A stretch of DNA of 64,000 nucleotides from the NCBI RefSeq assembly GCF_014898055.3, contig NW_026555331.1, positions 101,392,684 to 101,456,683 on the forward strand. The letters are read 5' to 3'. Position numbers and translations under genes: made by a program. Source of the DNA: Talpa occidentalis (lineage: Eukaryota > Chordata > Mammalia > Eulipotyphla > Talpidae). Below the pieces are notes generated by a model. The model ran no database searches. It had not been told where the DNA came from and saw only the letters and a program-made list of their open reading frames with translations. Positions 22,985-34,314 of the stretch are shown here, piece after piece (the stretch's first letter is position 1; each line of letters starts with the position of its first letter).

Positions 22985-23405
22985 TTATGTTTTTATGTTC
23001 TGCATAAGACTGAAATCATCTGATACTCATTTTTTTTTTCCTTCTGACTTATTTCACTTAGATAATCCTCTTCAGTTCCATCCATTTCATTGCAAAAGGC
23101 AGGGCTTCATCTTTATGTAAATATGTAAGTATATATATGTGTGTGTACTTGTATATGTATATGTGCATGTGTGTATAGCAGAGTAGCACCCCATCGTGTA
23201 TACATACTACATCTTTATCCACTCACTTGCCACTGGGCACTTAGGTTGGTTCCCTAACTTGGCCATTGTAAATAGTGCTGCAGTGAAAATAAGGCATGAC
23301 TATATCCCTTCAAAATGAGTGTTTTTGCATCTTTGGTGAACATTAATGAATTTCCGGATCATATGGTAGATAATTTTTAACATTTTGAGGAAATAGAGGA
23401 CTCTC
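22985..23405 (-). mobile_element. old L1 ORF2 C-terminal fragment
   Basis: The plus strand contains antisense L1: ccttctgacttatttcactt, gttccatccatttcattgca, ctacatctttatccactcac, ccattgtaaatagtgctgca and tttccggatcatatggtaga. A TG/TA-rich expansion (23125-23180) replaces part of it. No frame is intact. Confidence 0.8.
23125..23180. repeat. (TATG)/(TG) rich simple repeat
   Basis: Irregular tatatatgtgtgtgtact and gtatatgtatatgtgcatgt units within the old L1 fragment. Confidence 0.7.
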
Positions 23406-24084
23406 TTTAAATGGGGTTGATGGGGAAGGCCTCTCTGAGACGGTGCCATTAGGTTTTGAGGAGGAGCCTGCCGCAGGACGTGTCAGAGCCCCCATTCACA
23501 GTCTCACCATCTTCCTTGCTGATTCTTTACTGAGTTGAGCATTAAAAGCAGGCTTCCTGTTGCAATGTGAGGTTTTTCTAATTAGTTTTATTTTCTTTTC
23601 CTTTTAAAATAGGATGTAGAAATTTCTCAAGCTTGTCTCAAGTTTCTGAAGGTTAGAGAGGCAGAGATGGCAAGGATGAGTGAGCTGATGATCCCTTTCT
23701 GACTGTGTTCCAAATGGCTGTGGAGATTTTATGGAGGAATTCCCTCAGCAATTCGTCTGCAGTGCCTTTTAACTCCCTCGGCATTTCGTGAATTACTTGC
23801 ATAAATGGTATACTTAAGAAGGTGCCATCCCTTCAGGATGGGTTTTAGGATCCTGTCTTGAAAATGTGGGGTTTTTTCTTTCTTTCTTTTTTTTTTTTTG
23901 AGACATTTCTAAGAAGGATGGAACTCTGTTTTTTGGATTAGTGCTGTTATGCCTCGGCTTTAAATACTATCTTCTGCTTCAGTTTTTAAATTATAATCAA
24001 AATAAAAACAATGGCATAACATTAAGCACTTACTATGTACTAAGTAATATACTAAAAATTCTTTACATGCTTCATCTTATTTAA

Positions 24085-24360
24085 TCCTCACATGAAGAAG
24101 CTGTATGGTTTGGTGATGAGTTATTTTCACATTGCTTGAATTTGAGTTTCAGATATGTCATTATTAGCCATATGACTTTGGGCAAGTTACTTTAATCTGA
24201 GCCTCATTTGCCCATCTGTAAAATGAGAATAATAATAAATCCTACTCAATCTCTTCCATGGTGGTGTGAAAAGGATTGAAAGAGGTAATACATGTAACAT
24301 GCTTAGAAGAGTGTCTGGTATGAATTAGTCCCTGTATAGCAATTATTGCATTATTTATAT
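24085..24360 (+). repeat. MIR SINE, near full length
   Basis: MIR landmarks in order: gccatatgactttgggcaag ttactttaa, ctgtaaaatgagaataataa, tggtgtgaaaaggattgaaa gaggtaatacatgtaa, then gcttagaagagtgtctggta. One of the clearest MIRs here. Confidence 0.8.
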
Positions 24361-24364
24361 GCAA

Positions 24365-25195
24365 TATTGCCATTACTAGCCCCACTGAACACCTGAGATA
24401 AGTAAAGCTAAAATTAAGTCACTTGCCCAGGGTTACATACCAAGGAAGTGATACTGTCTTCCACTGCTGCACGGAGGTACTGAGAATATTGCCTGTTGGC
24501 CCACAATGCCCTTTGGTTTGTGAAGGTTTAAAAACTGAGTGAGACAGACTTACTTTGGGCCTCAGGCAACATAGGAATATGTGCATAGTGGGCTGGAGAA
24601 GTTTGATATTTGGCATTTGTACCCTGTAATTCTACAACAGACCTTTGTTCTGCTAATACTAACTTTCTAGATCTCATTTCTCCATATGAGATGACAGTAT
24701 GGACAGGATAATGGGAGGCTTAACAGAGATTTGTTCTTTTGCCTTGGAAATAGTTTTTCAAGCCTTAGGGAAAGAAAAAGCCCACCTGTTAGGTTAACTT
24801 TCTGGAAACTTGTTATCTGGATTAGGTAACACCAACAGAGAGCTATACTAATAACTATTCATGAGTATCCCTGCATCACAAATGAGACATGCATAGTGCT
24901 TATCACATAATGTCAATTCAATAAGTAGAAGCTGCAGTAATTCAGTTCTACAATGACATGTGGATCTTTGATTTGATAAGTCATTTTCTGCTGTTAGAGA
25001 ACCCAGGCTGGATCATTGCTGGGTTGTCATTTGGCACCTGGGAGGAATTGTTAAGATCCTTAAGCCTCTTCTTTTTTAAGAAAGCTTATGAAACCTCCTA
25101 CCCTGAACTAGAGATCAAGTTGCTGACTGTTGGATTAGTACTGGCTCTTAGAATCTTGTGGAATCTGTTTATCTTACCATCTAGGGGAAAATAGA
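24365..25195. other. unique or very old sequence, no gene seen
   Basis: A weak MIR-like stretch (acttgcccagggttacatac near 24420) is present. Nothing else was recognised. Confidence 0.4.
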
Positions 25196-25199
25196 GTTC

Positions 25200-26315
25200 A
25201 GACGTTTATCTGAGTTCCAGCCCTATTTATCCAACTACCTATTTGATTTCTCTAATTGGATGACTTACAAACATGGCCCCAAATTTACCACAGTTTCCTT
25301 CAGATCTGATTCTTTCCCAATATCTTAATTTCTGTACATGACAACATCTACCATGTTGCATGAGGAAGAAATGACAAGTCTCTTTGCCTTTTTGTTCTCT
25401 TTGCTTCTATCTCTTGTCAGTCACCAAATTCTCTTCATTCCTTTTCTGAAATATCTCTTGAATCTCCCTGTTTCTTCCTATCCCACTGTTGGAACACTGG
25501 TTTCCTTCCCCCCACCCCCATCCTCTTTGGTCATCTTGCTCCTAGATCGTTGCCTCTGCTCCCTTCATGATCTGTTGACCTCAGTATTACTTTCTTTCCA
25601 TCCATTCTTTCTCTGTTCATGTGACACTCATTATTTAAATCTCTCCAGAGGCTTCCCATTGCCCATAGGACAACACCCCAAGTCCTTCCAAACCAATAAG
25701 GCCTTGCATGATCCTGCCCTGCCGACCACCAGTGCTGCGCTGGCTGCTTTCTGGATCTGACCTTGGGAGCTCTCTCCCACCCAGGGGCTTTGTATTCTGC
25801 CCCCTCTGCTGGCAATGATCTTTCCTCAGCCCTGTTCCATGATCACGCTTCACCAGCTACTTTAGGTCTCAGCACAAATGTTCAAATATCTCTGGGCCTC
25901 CCCTGGTGGCGCAGGCAGTTGAGCGCAGCGCTGTGAAGCTGTCTGCAGCCTTTGCACTGCCGGTTCGATCCTGGCCAGCTGGCGAGGGTCCTACATGGTG
26001 TGGCAGACCTCTCCTGTCTCTCCTGCTGCTCCCCTCAGCAGTGTATTTCATCAGTCTGCCTGTTCTGTTCCCTGCTCTGTCTCTGGTGAATCCTCTCACC
26101 CTCCCGCATATCTGGCCTGTACCCTGGTTCTTGTATAAATAAATAAATAAATCTTAAAAAAAAATCTCTTTCAGAGGGAATTTTTCCACAACCACACCTG
26201 CCTCCCACAATAGTTGAGCCCGCCTATATGCTAATAAGTCTCATGTAAATGTTCACACATGTGATTATTTGCTTATATTCCACCTTCTTTTTTAGAATAT
26301 AAGGTCCATGCTGAC
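25200..26315 (+). repeat. L2 LINE 3' region, split by a SINE
   Basis: Left part: ctccagaggcttcccattgc ccataggacaac, aaggccttgcatgatcctgc, gggctttgtattctgccccc and gtctcagcacaaatgt (25640-25880) follow the L2 consensus. After the SINE the match resumes (ttttccacaaccacacctgc at about 26185; ttcttttttagaatataagg tccatgctga at about 26287). The two halves are collinear, so the SINE landed inside an existing L2. Confidence 0.65.
25888..26168 (+). mobile_element. tRNA-derived SINE inserted in L2
   Basis: It begins tgggcctcccctggtggcgc, with A box TGGCGCAGGCAG-like, B box GGTTCGATCC at about 25962, body ctgctcccctcagcagtgta, and tail tataaataaataaataaatc followed by ttaaaaaaaaa. A short TSD (atatctct / aatctctt) is only approximate. 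The gcgagggtcctacatggtgt version after the B box is intermediate between the two subfamilies. Confidence 0.88.
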
Positions 26316-26559
26316 TTAATTTTTGTTGTTGTTTTTGTTTGTTTTGTTTTAAACCAGAAGTGTCTGTTATTCCATGTCTAGTCCAGTTACTTCAACTTGC
26401 TTATTAGGGATATGGAGCCAGTGGAGAGGAGACTTCATTTTCCCAACTTGTAAATTTGCTATGGAATATAACAGAAATATGACTGGACAATTTAGTGCCT
26501 CTAAAATGTATTGGTTTATATTTAACAATTTCATTTCAGAAGGCAAGTTGTTCATCTAT

Positions 26560-26868
26560 CCAGGACTTTTTATCCTTTGGCCAGAATTCATTCATCATGT
26601 ATTTATTGAGGCTTCCTACATATCCAGACTTATTCTGAGTGCCACGGATACAGCTGTAAGCAAGATTGACAAAACCCTTGTCCTCAGGACACACAGGATA
26701 CACACTATAAATATATAAGCTAAAAGATATGATAATGCAGGTACTGATAGGTGCTAAAAAGAAAATACAATGGTGAGTGTGGATAGGTTGGACATAGGAA
26801 GATATCCTAGAGGAACTGACATTTGAGTTGAGATCCAAATGATGAGGAACTAAGCACATGAAGCCATT
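26560..26868 (-). repeat. L2 LINE 3' end (antisense)
   Basis: attcattcatcatgtattta ttgag, tattctgagtgccacggata cagc, aaaacccttgtcctcaggac and aggaactgacatttgagttg agatcc follow reverse-complement L2. Confidence 0.65.
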
Positions 26869-27035
26869 CATTCATTCAGTTAATAAATCTTTGTTAAGTA
26901 CCTACTACATGCTAGGTACTGTGGTAGGTACAAGGATACATTAATGAATAAAATAGACAACAAAAAAGTTTAATAGTAGGTAATATAGATAGTATGCTAG
27001 TCAGTGGTAAGTACTATAAGTGTATATATGGTGTG

Positions 27036-27071
<36 letters not shown>

Positions 27072-27480
27072 ATATTTTAGAAAGGGAATGCCTCACTGAG
27101 AAGATGGCACTTGAGTAAATACCTAATTACAGTGAAATAGAAAATATGCAGGTAGCTGAGGGAAGAATATTCTAGGCAGAGAGAATAGCAAATCCAAAGG
27201 CCCAGAGGCAACATTGTGCCTGGGTGATGTCGGAACAACAAGGAGACTGGAGTGTCCACAATAGAGTATATAGGATTGAGGAGCAGGGAAGAGAACAATA
27301 GGAGATAAACTCAGAGAGGTAATAGAGACCACTCCATGGAAAGGATTTGCATTTTATTTTCACTGTATGAGGCTGTGATGGGATTAAAGTAGTACAGTAA
27401 CAGTGTGATTTGTAGCTTTGTGGGGGAAGATGGATAATAGGAAAACAAGTCAGGGAAACAGGAAGCCAGTATAAAACTTA
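26869..27480 (-). repeat. second L2 LINE 3' end (antisense), adjacent
   Basis: It restarts at the L2 3' terminus (cattcattcattcagttaat, then gtacctactacatgctaggt actgtg) and runs through gaatgcctcactgagaagat, aagaatattctaggcagaga and ccaaaggcccagaggcaaca to ggagataaactcagagaggt and ggatttgcattttattttca. The repeated start shows it is a separate insertion from its left neighbour. Confidence 0.65.
27030..27070. repeat. (TG)n microsatellite
   Basis: About 20 TG units with one interrupting GC, inside the L2. Confidence 0.9.
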
Positions 27481-27484
27481 AACC

Positions 27485-28585
27485 TCCATTTTGGAGAAAC
27501 TTAATTATGTTGTCTTGAAATTGAAGAAACATGTTGATAGGAACTGACTCTTAAGTGTTGTCCTACCCCCCTAAATAGACAAATCTTCATGTTACAAATA
27601 TTGATAGAGACAAAATCTCAATAAAATGGTGAATCCTGAATGTCTTACTGGGCAAGCACTTACACTCAAGTGTAAACCTTCAGCACCTCTTACAAATAGC
27701 CCCATTATTGGTTGCTGAGGCATGAGCAGAAGGTGTCCCCTCCTCTCTGCTAAGTATCACTTCCTTTAGCCTGAGTGGTCAAACCCCTTCACTCATCTTC
27801 TGCCTACAAGGCAATTTTTTTTAGCAGATATAAGATTGGTACTAGGATGCAACAGAAACTAATATTGCTCTGTTAAAGAACTGGATGTGGTACTCAGTTT
27901 GTGGCTAGGAGGGATTCTGATTTTTGCCTTCTTGTGTACAACCATCTTAGAAGACAACAAAACTTATTCACATTGCTGGTCTGATTTTCAGGAGTCGTTA
28001 ACACCGACTGGCAGTCTTCTGGAGCCAAAGCTCAAAGCTGAAGAGCTAAGGCTTGACTGCAGCTTGAAGGACAGGAGCTATGTTGGACTGAGGCTCCGGA
28101 CCTTTGCATTGGATGCCCTGATATCAGGGAATATTGTAGGATTCCAGAGAGGGGAGTAGAGCCATCGCTATAATGACTGAGATTGAATTTCTGCCAGCTC
28201 CTGGTAGGTGAGTGTCCAGCGCATTTCATATTTGTTTTAGAGAGCTGGAACTATGTGACATTTAAAACAAAATCTCAAGTGTTGTGGAATTATGTCTGTC
28301 ACTACAATGGTAGTATGCTTTGTCTGGGCAGAATTCTGTGGGTGTCTATTAAAAATCCATAAAGTTCAACAGTCTCCTCAGGGGTGCGACTAGATGACTG
28401 TGACTTGCCAGCTTCCTGGGACTCAGCACATATCATGGGGTTGAAATGTTGCCATTGTCACTCCTTTGTTTTAGTAATGATGAGGGAAACTGAAATCTCT
28501 GGACCTCTTTGCTTTCCTAAGAATATAGGCACCACAGCCCTGTTCCTGGCTCCCAGGAAGTCACAAGGAGCTGAATGAATCAGAT
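27485..28585. other. unique sequence, no gene seen
   Basis: A 90-codon ORF (27887-28159, plus) starts with a hydrophobic stretch (MVLSLWLGGILIFAFLCTTI) but has no cleavage-site context, upstream promoter or splice evidence that I trust. I treat it as chance. Confidence 0.35.
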
Positions 28586-28589
28586 AACA

Positions 28590-28865
28590 GAATGAAATAA
28601 AAAAATCGCAACAATAATACCTGACACTTTCATAGCCCTTTAGAGTTTTCATACACTAATTTATAGGGTGCGCTTGCTGAAAGGTGAGAGGGCCAGATTT
28701 ATTATTGGCATTTTACTTTTATTGATGAGTAATCGGGAGCTCAGAGGCTGAAGTATCTCCCAGGTCACGGAGCTTTCCGGATACAGAATAAGGAGTGTCT
28801 GGAAACTGAAGTTTCAGAGATATTACTTTGCTTAAATTCATACTTCTTGCATTCTAACAAGACTT
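28590..28865 (-). repeat. MIR-family SINE (antisense)
   Basis: gacactttcatagcccttta gag, ggcattttacttttattgat gag, aggctgaagtatctcccagg tcacggagc and cattctaacaagacttctga follow a reverse-complement MIR-like core. Confidence 0.5.
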
Positions 28866-28956
28866 CTGACTCCAGAGTTCATGCTCTTAGTGAATGTTGA
28901 TGATTTGGGATGGGCTAATCCTATTGAACAAGGCATTATAAAATGTGCTGACTTTG

Positions 28957-28993
28957 TGTATGTGTGTGTGTGTGCGTGCATGTGTGTGTGTGT
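28957..28993. repeat. (TG)n microsatellite
   Basis: Interrupted TG repeat: tgtgtgtgtgtgtgcgtgca followed by tgtgtgtgtgtg. Confidence 0.85.
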
Positions 28994-29214
28994 ATACATA
29001 TATCTGCAGAAAGAGAAATGGGAATCCTGTGCACTTAAATCTATTTATTTGAGAGAATCTTGCAGTATTTGAGAAATGCAGCTCAGGGCTTCATGTTTAG
29101 TTCTATTGGGATCAATATGCATATGACTGATGAACCCCCCAAAACAAATTTGGAGTAGTTGAGAAGAAATGGTGGGAAATATGAGTGTAAAAGTCACATC
29201 AAACTTTTTGATGA

Positions 29215-29277
29215 CACAAAATTTTTACACTCCCCACAAAATTTTTACACTCCCCACAAAATTTTTACACTCCCCCC
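29215..29277 (+). repeat. 20-bp tandem repeat, three copies
   Basis: The unit acaaaatttttacactcccc occurs three times in a row with one terminal change. It is a small minisatellite. Confidence 0.9.
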
Positions 29278-29640
29278 AAAATCAATACATGCTCATTGTA
29301 TAAAAGTTACAAAACATAGATATATGAAAACAAACAAGAATAAAATTTATCTGAAATCCTACAACCCAGAGGAAATAATTGTTTATTTGGTACATATCTT
29401 TCTATACGTTTCTTTTATGCATATATAAAGGCTACAGGCCTTGCAAGGCTCTTGATACATATTGCCAAGTTTCCTTCCATAAAGGGGAAGATTGCACTTT
29501 AAAAAATCTGCCGCAAAAGAAAGGGTCATCACCGTTGTTTTCTCACCAATGCCAATACATAGTCTCACATAGCATCGTCAGTTTGAAAGACAAACATGAT
29601 ATTTCTTGATTAATATTTCTTGCCGTACCTGTTACACTTT
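29275..29640 (+). mobile_element. old L1M-type 3' UTR fragment (weak)
   Basis: aatacatgctcattgtataa, cagaggaaataattgtttat and tggtacatatctttctatac fit the old L1M 3' UTR motif order (acatgctcattgta...acccagagataacc...). Highly diverged. Confidence 0.4.
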
Positions 29641-30175
29641 CTAGAAGGAAAGAAAACAAGAGCTTTGGGCTATGAACATTTTATTCTTGATCAGCTTAGC
29701 TCTCTGGCTCATCCCTTTCAGCTGCTGAAACCCCTTTGACTAGACATTGACTCTTAGTTTGTGGAGGTCAATCTCATCTTTGACTAAGAATCTGAAAGAT
29801 TCCATCCATGGCTGTGTTTCTCATCCATGGCTGGGCACATAACAACTGAGGCACTTTAAAACATCCTCTGGCCCTCACACCCTGGAACAATTACATCTTG
29901 GGGTGGTGGAGAACACAGCTCAGTATTTCCAAGACTTCCCATGTGATCTAGAGTTTTCTCTCAAGCACTGCAAAGGTGATTCAAGTTAGGTTAGCCTTTC
30001 TCTTAAGTCTCCAGTTTGTGGAATGTGAACTTCTCTGGCTTCTTCTGGGAACTAAGTCTCATAATGATCCTCTATAGAACTGAGCATAGAGCCCTAAGCT
30101 CTTTTTCTCAAATACCATGAGCAGATTTGGGGGCTTAGGATTTTTCATCTTCCTGCATATAGAGATACATGCAGA

Positions 30176-30210
30176 CAAACAAGCAAACAAACAAACAGAC
30201 AAACAAACAT
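30176..30210. repeat. (CAAA)n simple repeat
   Basis: caaacaagcaaacaaacaaa with cagacaaacaaacat. Confidence 0.8.
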
Positions 30211-30284
30211 AAAATCCCCAAAAAGCAGTACCTCAAATACAGAGCTGTAATTTCGTACCTGCCATTAGAGGTAAACATATTCAA

Positions 30285-30362
30285 ATTTGGGGATAATAAT
30301 ACCTCATAGTGTTGTTGAATTATTAAATGAAGTTATATGTACCAAATACTTTCCACAGCACC
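30285..30362 (+). repeat. MIR SINE fragment
   Basis: ggggataataatacctcata gtgttgttgaattattaaat ga is the MIR 3' half. Confidence 0.6.
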
Positions 30363-30749
30363 TTGGGAATGCACCCAATGCCTTGGTTTCCTGAGGGGGT
30401 TTTGACTTCCAGAGCAAACTTGCCCATCTCTGAGGTGGTACTGGGAGGTGGCCAGGCTTGCTCAGTGCTCTCAGGAGGCTCTGGAGGCATCTGGTTGCCA
30501 CACCTGTGTTCTTAAACACTTGTGGGTCTCTTGATAGACCCAAGGAGTCTCTCCCCTGGGTAGTGCTGATTATACACTGATGGTGCTTTTCTTTTGTACT
30601 TCTTCTCATAGGTAACAAGCAGATGTAACAACTTTCTTTTTTGTCAGCATATTCTTTCTTCATGTAACACAATGCGATTACTAAATTTGTATCAATAGTT
30701 GTTTGATTTGATCTCTGCAACATTCCATCCTCCCCAGTCATAGTATTCA

Positions 30750-30955
30750 AGTCAGAAATTAAGAATGCAGGTTTTGGTACCCCTGCTTCAATTTGGATTT
30801 GGATTTCACTACCCTAGGAAAATCTGTTCCCCTTTTTGAGACTTGTTTATGTCAGGTAGAATGATCACAACAGTACTTCTCCTACTGATTTTTTTTCCTC
30901 TTGGCAATGCTCAAGTGAGATAAATCCTAACATTTATCTGAATTATCACACTGAG
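30750..30955 (+). repeat. MIR SINE (weak)
   Basis: gaatgcaggttttggtaccc, gcttcaatttggatttggat and ttgagacttgtttatgtcag gtagaatgatcacaacagta follow a diverged MIR. Confidence 0.4.
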
Positions 30956-30959
30956 AGAT

Positions 30960-31455
30960 ATTTAGGAAAAACAGAGTGAAGATTTTCCATATTTTACATA
31001 AACAGGATAGCGGCTCTTAATTACATGATAAAGTTGAGGAAATAGAAAAAGATTATATATGTGTCTGGTCACATTGACAAGGCATGTATTGGATGATGCA
31101 GCTTTAGCTGGAGAAAGACCTGGTTTACTGGGGAGATCAAGGGACAGAGATGATTACAAACTGAGGATTAATCTACTAGGAAAAGCCATCCAACTTTGAG
31201 AAGGATTTGCAGCATGCTTGGGAAGTGAGATAAGAGTAAATTTGATCAAGTGGGTGATGAGATATGTTCCTGCAACAGTTAGCAGAGGTATTTCTGTGTT
31301 TGCTACTGCCAGAAATGATGAAACTGTAAGGAACCGGGGAGTCAGGCATCACCCATGGCACCAAATAAACATATGAAACTTGAATCAAAAGGTAATTACA
31401 AGCCAGTAAAAAAGTTTTTGAAAGAATTAGGTGCCCCTTAAGATTGTGTTCTCAA
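30960..31455. other. unique sequence, no gene seen
   Basis: No recognised repeat and no ORF above about 70 codons. Confidence 0.4.
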
Positions 31456-31466
31456 AACCGATTTCA

Positions 31467-31726
31467 GGGCTTCCCTGGTGGCCTAGGGGTTAAGTCTCAG
31501 CGCTATCACCACAACAACCTGAGTTCAATGCCTGGCTAGGGAGCTACCTACATGGGACAGCAGACCTCTACTGTCATGCCTGCTGCACCCCTCAACAGTG
31601 TATTTCAGTAAATCTGCCTGCTCTGCTCCTGCCTCTATCTCTGGTGAATCCTCTCACTTCCCACACTTCTGGCCTACACCCTAGCAGTTCTACACAAAAA
31701 TAAATAAAATCTTTTAAAAAAAATCC
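31467..31726 (+). mobile_element. tRNA-derived SINE, older subfamily
   Basis: It begins ggcttccctggtggcctagg, with a B-box remnant gagttcaatgcct, the older linker ctagggagctacctacatgg, body ctgcacccctcaacagtgta and tail aaataaataaaatctttt plus A-run. TSD: aaccgatttca (31456-31466) and aactgatttca (31727-31737), one mismatch. Confidence 0.88.
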
Positions 31727-32037
31727 AACTGATTTCAAAAAATGCTAATGAAGAAAGCACTTTTTTCCATAGAAATAAAATTCATAGAAAATATGTTATT
31801 TTTAATTCTAGAAAATAATACAAGGGAACTTTGCTTTAAGGAAATCTTATATTTATACAAAGGAAATCTTATAATCGCATACAAAAATCCCTTAGCTTTC
31901 AGTGTTGGCAAATGGGGTACACACCCATGGGTATTTGTGTGTGTGAATATGGACATCAAAAAATGATATTTTAAGGTGGTTTCCAAGGATCCTTTGAATA
32001 GGACCTCTCTGATGTATTCAAAGATTAATTTTCTCTT

Positions 32038-32617
32038 TTTAATTTTATATATTTTTTACATCATTTTTCATTTTTGCACAATGTATGCATTTTCATCTTG
32101 GTTATAGTCCCCATACAATTCCCACCCCCCTTGTTTTGATCCTACTCCCTTCTCCTCCCCCCATCCCCCCTGGCACCCCATAGTGTGTCTCTGGTTTATA
32201 GTGGCTTGTTGATTTTGATTTTTACTTTATTATAATTAGTCTTTTTCCTGGTCCCTTATTTAGGTTTTCTAAATTCCTGCTATGAGTAAGACCATCTGGT
32301 ATTTTTTTTTCTTTCTGGCTTATTTCGCTGAGCATGATCTCTTCCAGCTCCATCCATGTTGCTGCAAATTGCATGAGTTTATCTTTTTTGATTGCTGAGT
32401 AATATTCCATTGTGTATATGTACCACATCTTCTTGATCCAGTCATCTATATTTGAGCATTTGGGTTGTTTCCATAGCTTACCTAATGTAAATAGTGCTGC
32501 TATAAACATAGGGGTGCAGATGCCCTTTTGAATTAATGTTTCTGTGTCCTTTGGGTAAATACCTAGGAGTGGAATTGCTGGATCATATGGAAGCTCCATC
32601 TTTAGCAGATTGAGGAA
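32038..32617 (-). mobile_element. 5'-truncated L1 (3' UTR and ORF2 C-terminus)
   Basis: A minus-strand L1 of about 580 bp. The 3' end at 32038 has no pure poly(A). The 3' UTR runs to about 32270 (G-rich on the minus strand), and the ORF2 C-terminus runs from 32280 to 32617. The TSD is 18 bp with one mismatch (aaagattaattttctctt at 32020-32037; aaagattcattttctctt at 32618-32635). Confidence 0.9.
32222..32599 (-). pseudogene. L1 ORF2 C-terminal fragment
   Basis: One open frame of 125 codons begins [20 protein letters not shown] and runs past [20 protein letters not shown]. It is the last part of ORF2p without any catalytic domain. The end diverges from the usual RMVSLIAGI terminus because of a frameshift near 32290. 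Confidence 0.85.
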
Positions 32618-32635
32618 AAAGATTCATTTTCTCTT

Positions 32636-33885
32636 GTCTAATGAGTAGCCAGTAATGTTGAGTCCAGAAACTGGAAACTAAGTTTAGAAGTCAGGACAAA
32701 TGGATGACTCATCAAAACTAAGCATAGTAAAATATAAAAGTATAAAAGAAGTCCAAGAAAAAATGAGAAAATTAGAGAATAAGGCTAGTTTATATTTTAA
32801 TATAATTTGATATAGAAAACTCTAAGCAGCAGAAATTGTTTAAATTGAAAAGAAATTACTTAACAGGTAGTTAACCCATATAAGATACCCCCAGGGACGT
32901 TAATGGCAAGAAGTTGGCCCAGGTATGAACCTGGTAAATTGTCTTGTGACTTGTGGCACCAAAGAAGGTCATTCTGGGAGTCAGGGAGCTTTGATGCAAA
33001 TCTGATGAACCAATATATTAGGAGATTATATATGGTAATGACTCAATGGTGAGCTGTGTGTGCCTCATCCAGGCTGATTTATGACCTTCCCCCATCCTCT
33101 GCCCTGCTGCTCATTGCATTCCATCACTGGGGCAAGAGTCCTCGAACTAACGTTTGCCTGACTGATATTTTCTGGCTGATAATTATAGACAAACTTGAGT
33201 CACATAGCACCTTCTTCACTTGTGATTGCCCCTATAAAGTTTTTTTAAGAAACTAAGTGTTGCAGAAATGACTTCAGTGTCTTCAGTGAGGTGAGAGATT
33301 CTTTCTGCATACAGCGTCTATATAGACTTGTATGTGACATGTCTCTGAGATATTCTTCCTGTAGGCCCCTTAGTTGCGTGTGTGTGTGTGTGTGTGTGTA
33401 TTTGTGTGTTTTGGGGGTGGTGGTTTCGGGCCTCTGCAATACTGGTTTGCAGCCTCCTCCCACTTATTCCCCCAACTGTTCTTGAATTTTGAGGATGACA
33501 ACAGAATCATCCACTGATGACTCAGTAAACCACTGATGAAGTGAGAATTATGGGATACCCCTCAGCCCCTTATTAGTCCAAATGGAGCATTGCCCTCGTT
33601 GTGAAATAGCTGTCACGTTCATGATTGAATTCAGATCCTTCAAGGTTTCACCAACATCCAAGAGCACTTTAAAGCCTCCATACTATATTTACGAGCAGGT
33701 GTGACTCAGGAGGTCACTGTTAGAATACCAGCTATGCTTGTAGTGAACACTCAAGATGTTTCTCCTTGACATAGATTCCAAAGTCCAATGCCGTCTGTAT
33801 AATGCAGTGCTGCAGGGCTGGGAGTTGTGGCGAGAGGAGTCATTCAGTTTTCTTCAACAACAAAAAAGATTAGTATTCTCAGAGT
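32636..33885. other. unique sequence, no gene seen
   Basis: Only a (TG)n tract at 33377-33400 stands out. Confidence 0.4.
33377..33400. repeat. (TG)n microsatellite
   Basis: gcgtgtgtgtgtgtgtgtgt uninterrupted, followed by gtatttgtgtg. Confidence 0.9.
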
Positions 33886-33917
33886 TGCTTGTCAATATGT
33901 GGGCAATTATATCAAAT

Positions 33918-34312
33918 AAGGGCCACAAGGTTGCCATGACAAAATACCACAAACTAGATGGCTTATATAACAGAAATTTTGTCACAGTTCTGGAGGTTGG
34001 AAGTCCAAAATCAAGGTGATGACAGGATTTTTTTTTTTTTTTTTTCTGATGCTTTTCTCCTTGGCTTGCTGTTGGCTGCTTCTTGCTGTGTGGCTTTTCC
34101 TCCGAGAGTACTTCTTTTATGTATACAAATTTCCTCGCTTTTTAAGGATGCCAGTCAGGTTAGTTTAAGGCCCATTTCAATGGCCTTACTTTAATGTATC
34201 CACCTATTTAAAGGCCTTTCTATTCACACAGTCATATTCTGAGGTACTGGGGGTTAGAAATTCCAACTTAAGAATTTTGGGGGAACATAATTTAGCCCAT
34301 AACAGTCACCTA
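33918..34312. repeat. old interspersed repeat, probably LTR-derived
   Basis: ttgccatgacaaaataccac aaactagatggctta, cacagttctggaggttggaa gtccaaaatcaagg, and the end gaattttgggggaacataat ttagcccataacag follow a common old mammalian repeat whose family name I do not recall with certainty. A poly-T run (34027-34048) interrupts it. Confidence 0.5.
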
Positions 34313-34314
34313 GT

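Noticed and set aside
27887..28159. 90-codon ORF with a signal-peptide-like N-terminus
   Set aside because: Hydrophobic starts occur often by chance in AT-rich DNA. No homologous family is recognised and there is no promoter or Kozak support.
29215..29277. Short regular repeats that could suggest a CRISPR array
   Set aside because: The 20-bp units are directly adjacent without spacers and the sequence is mammalian, so this is a minisatellite.
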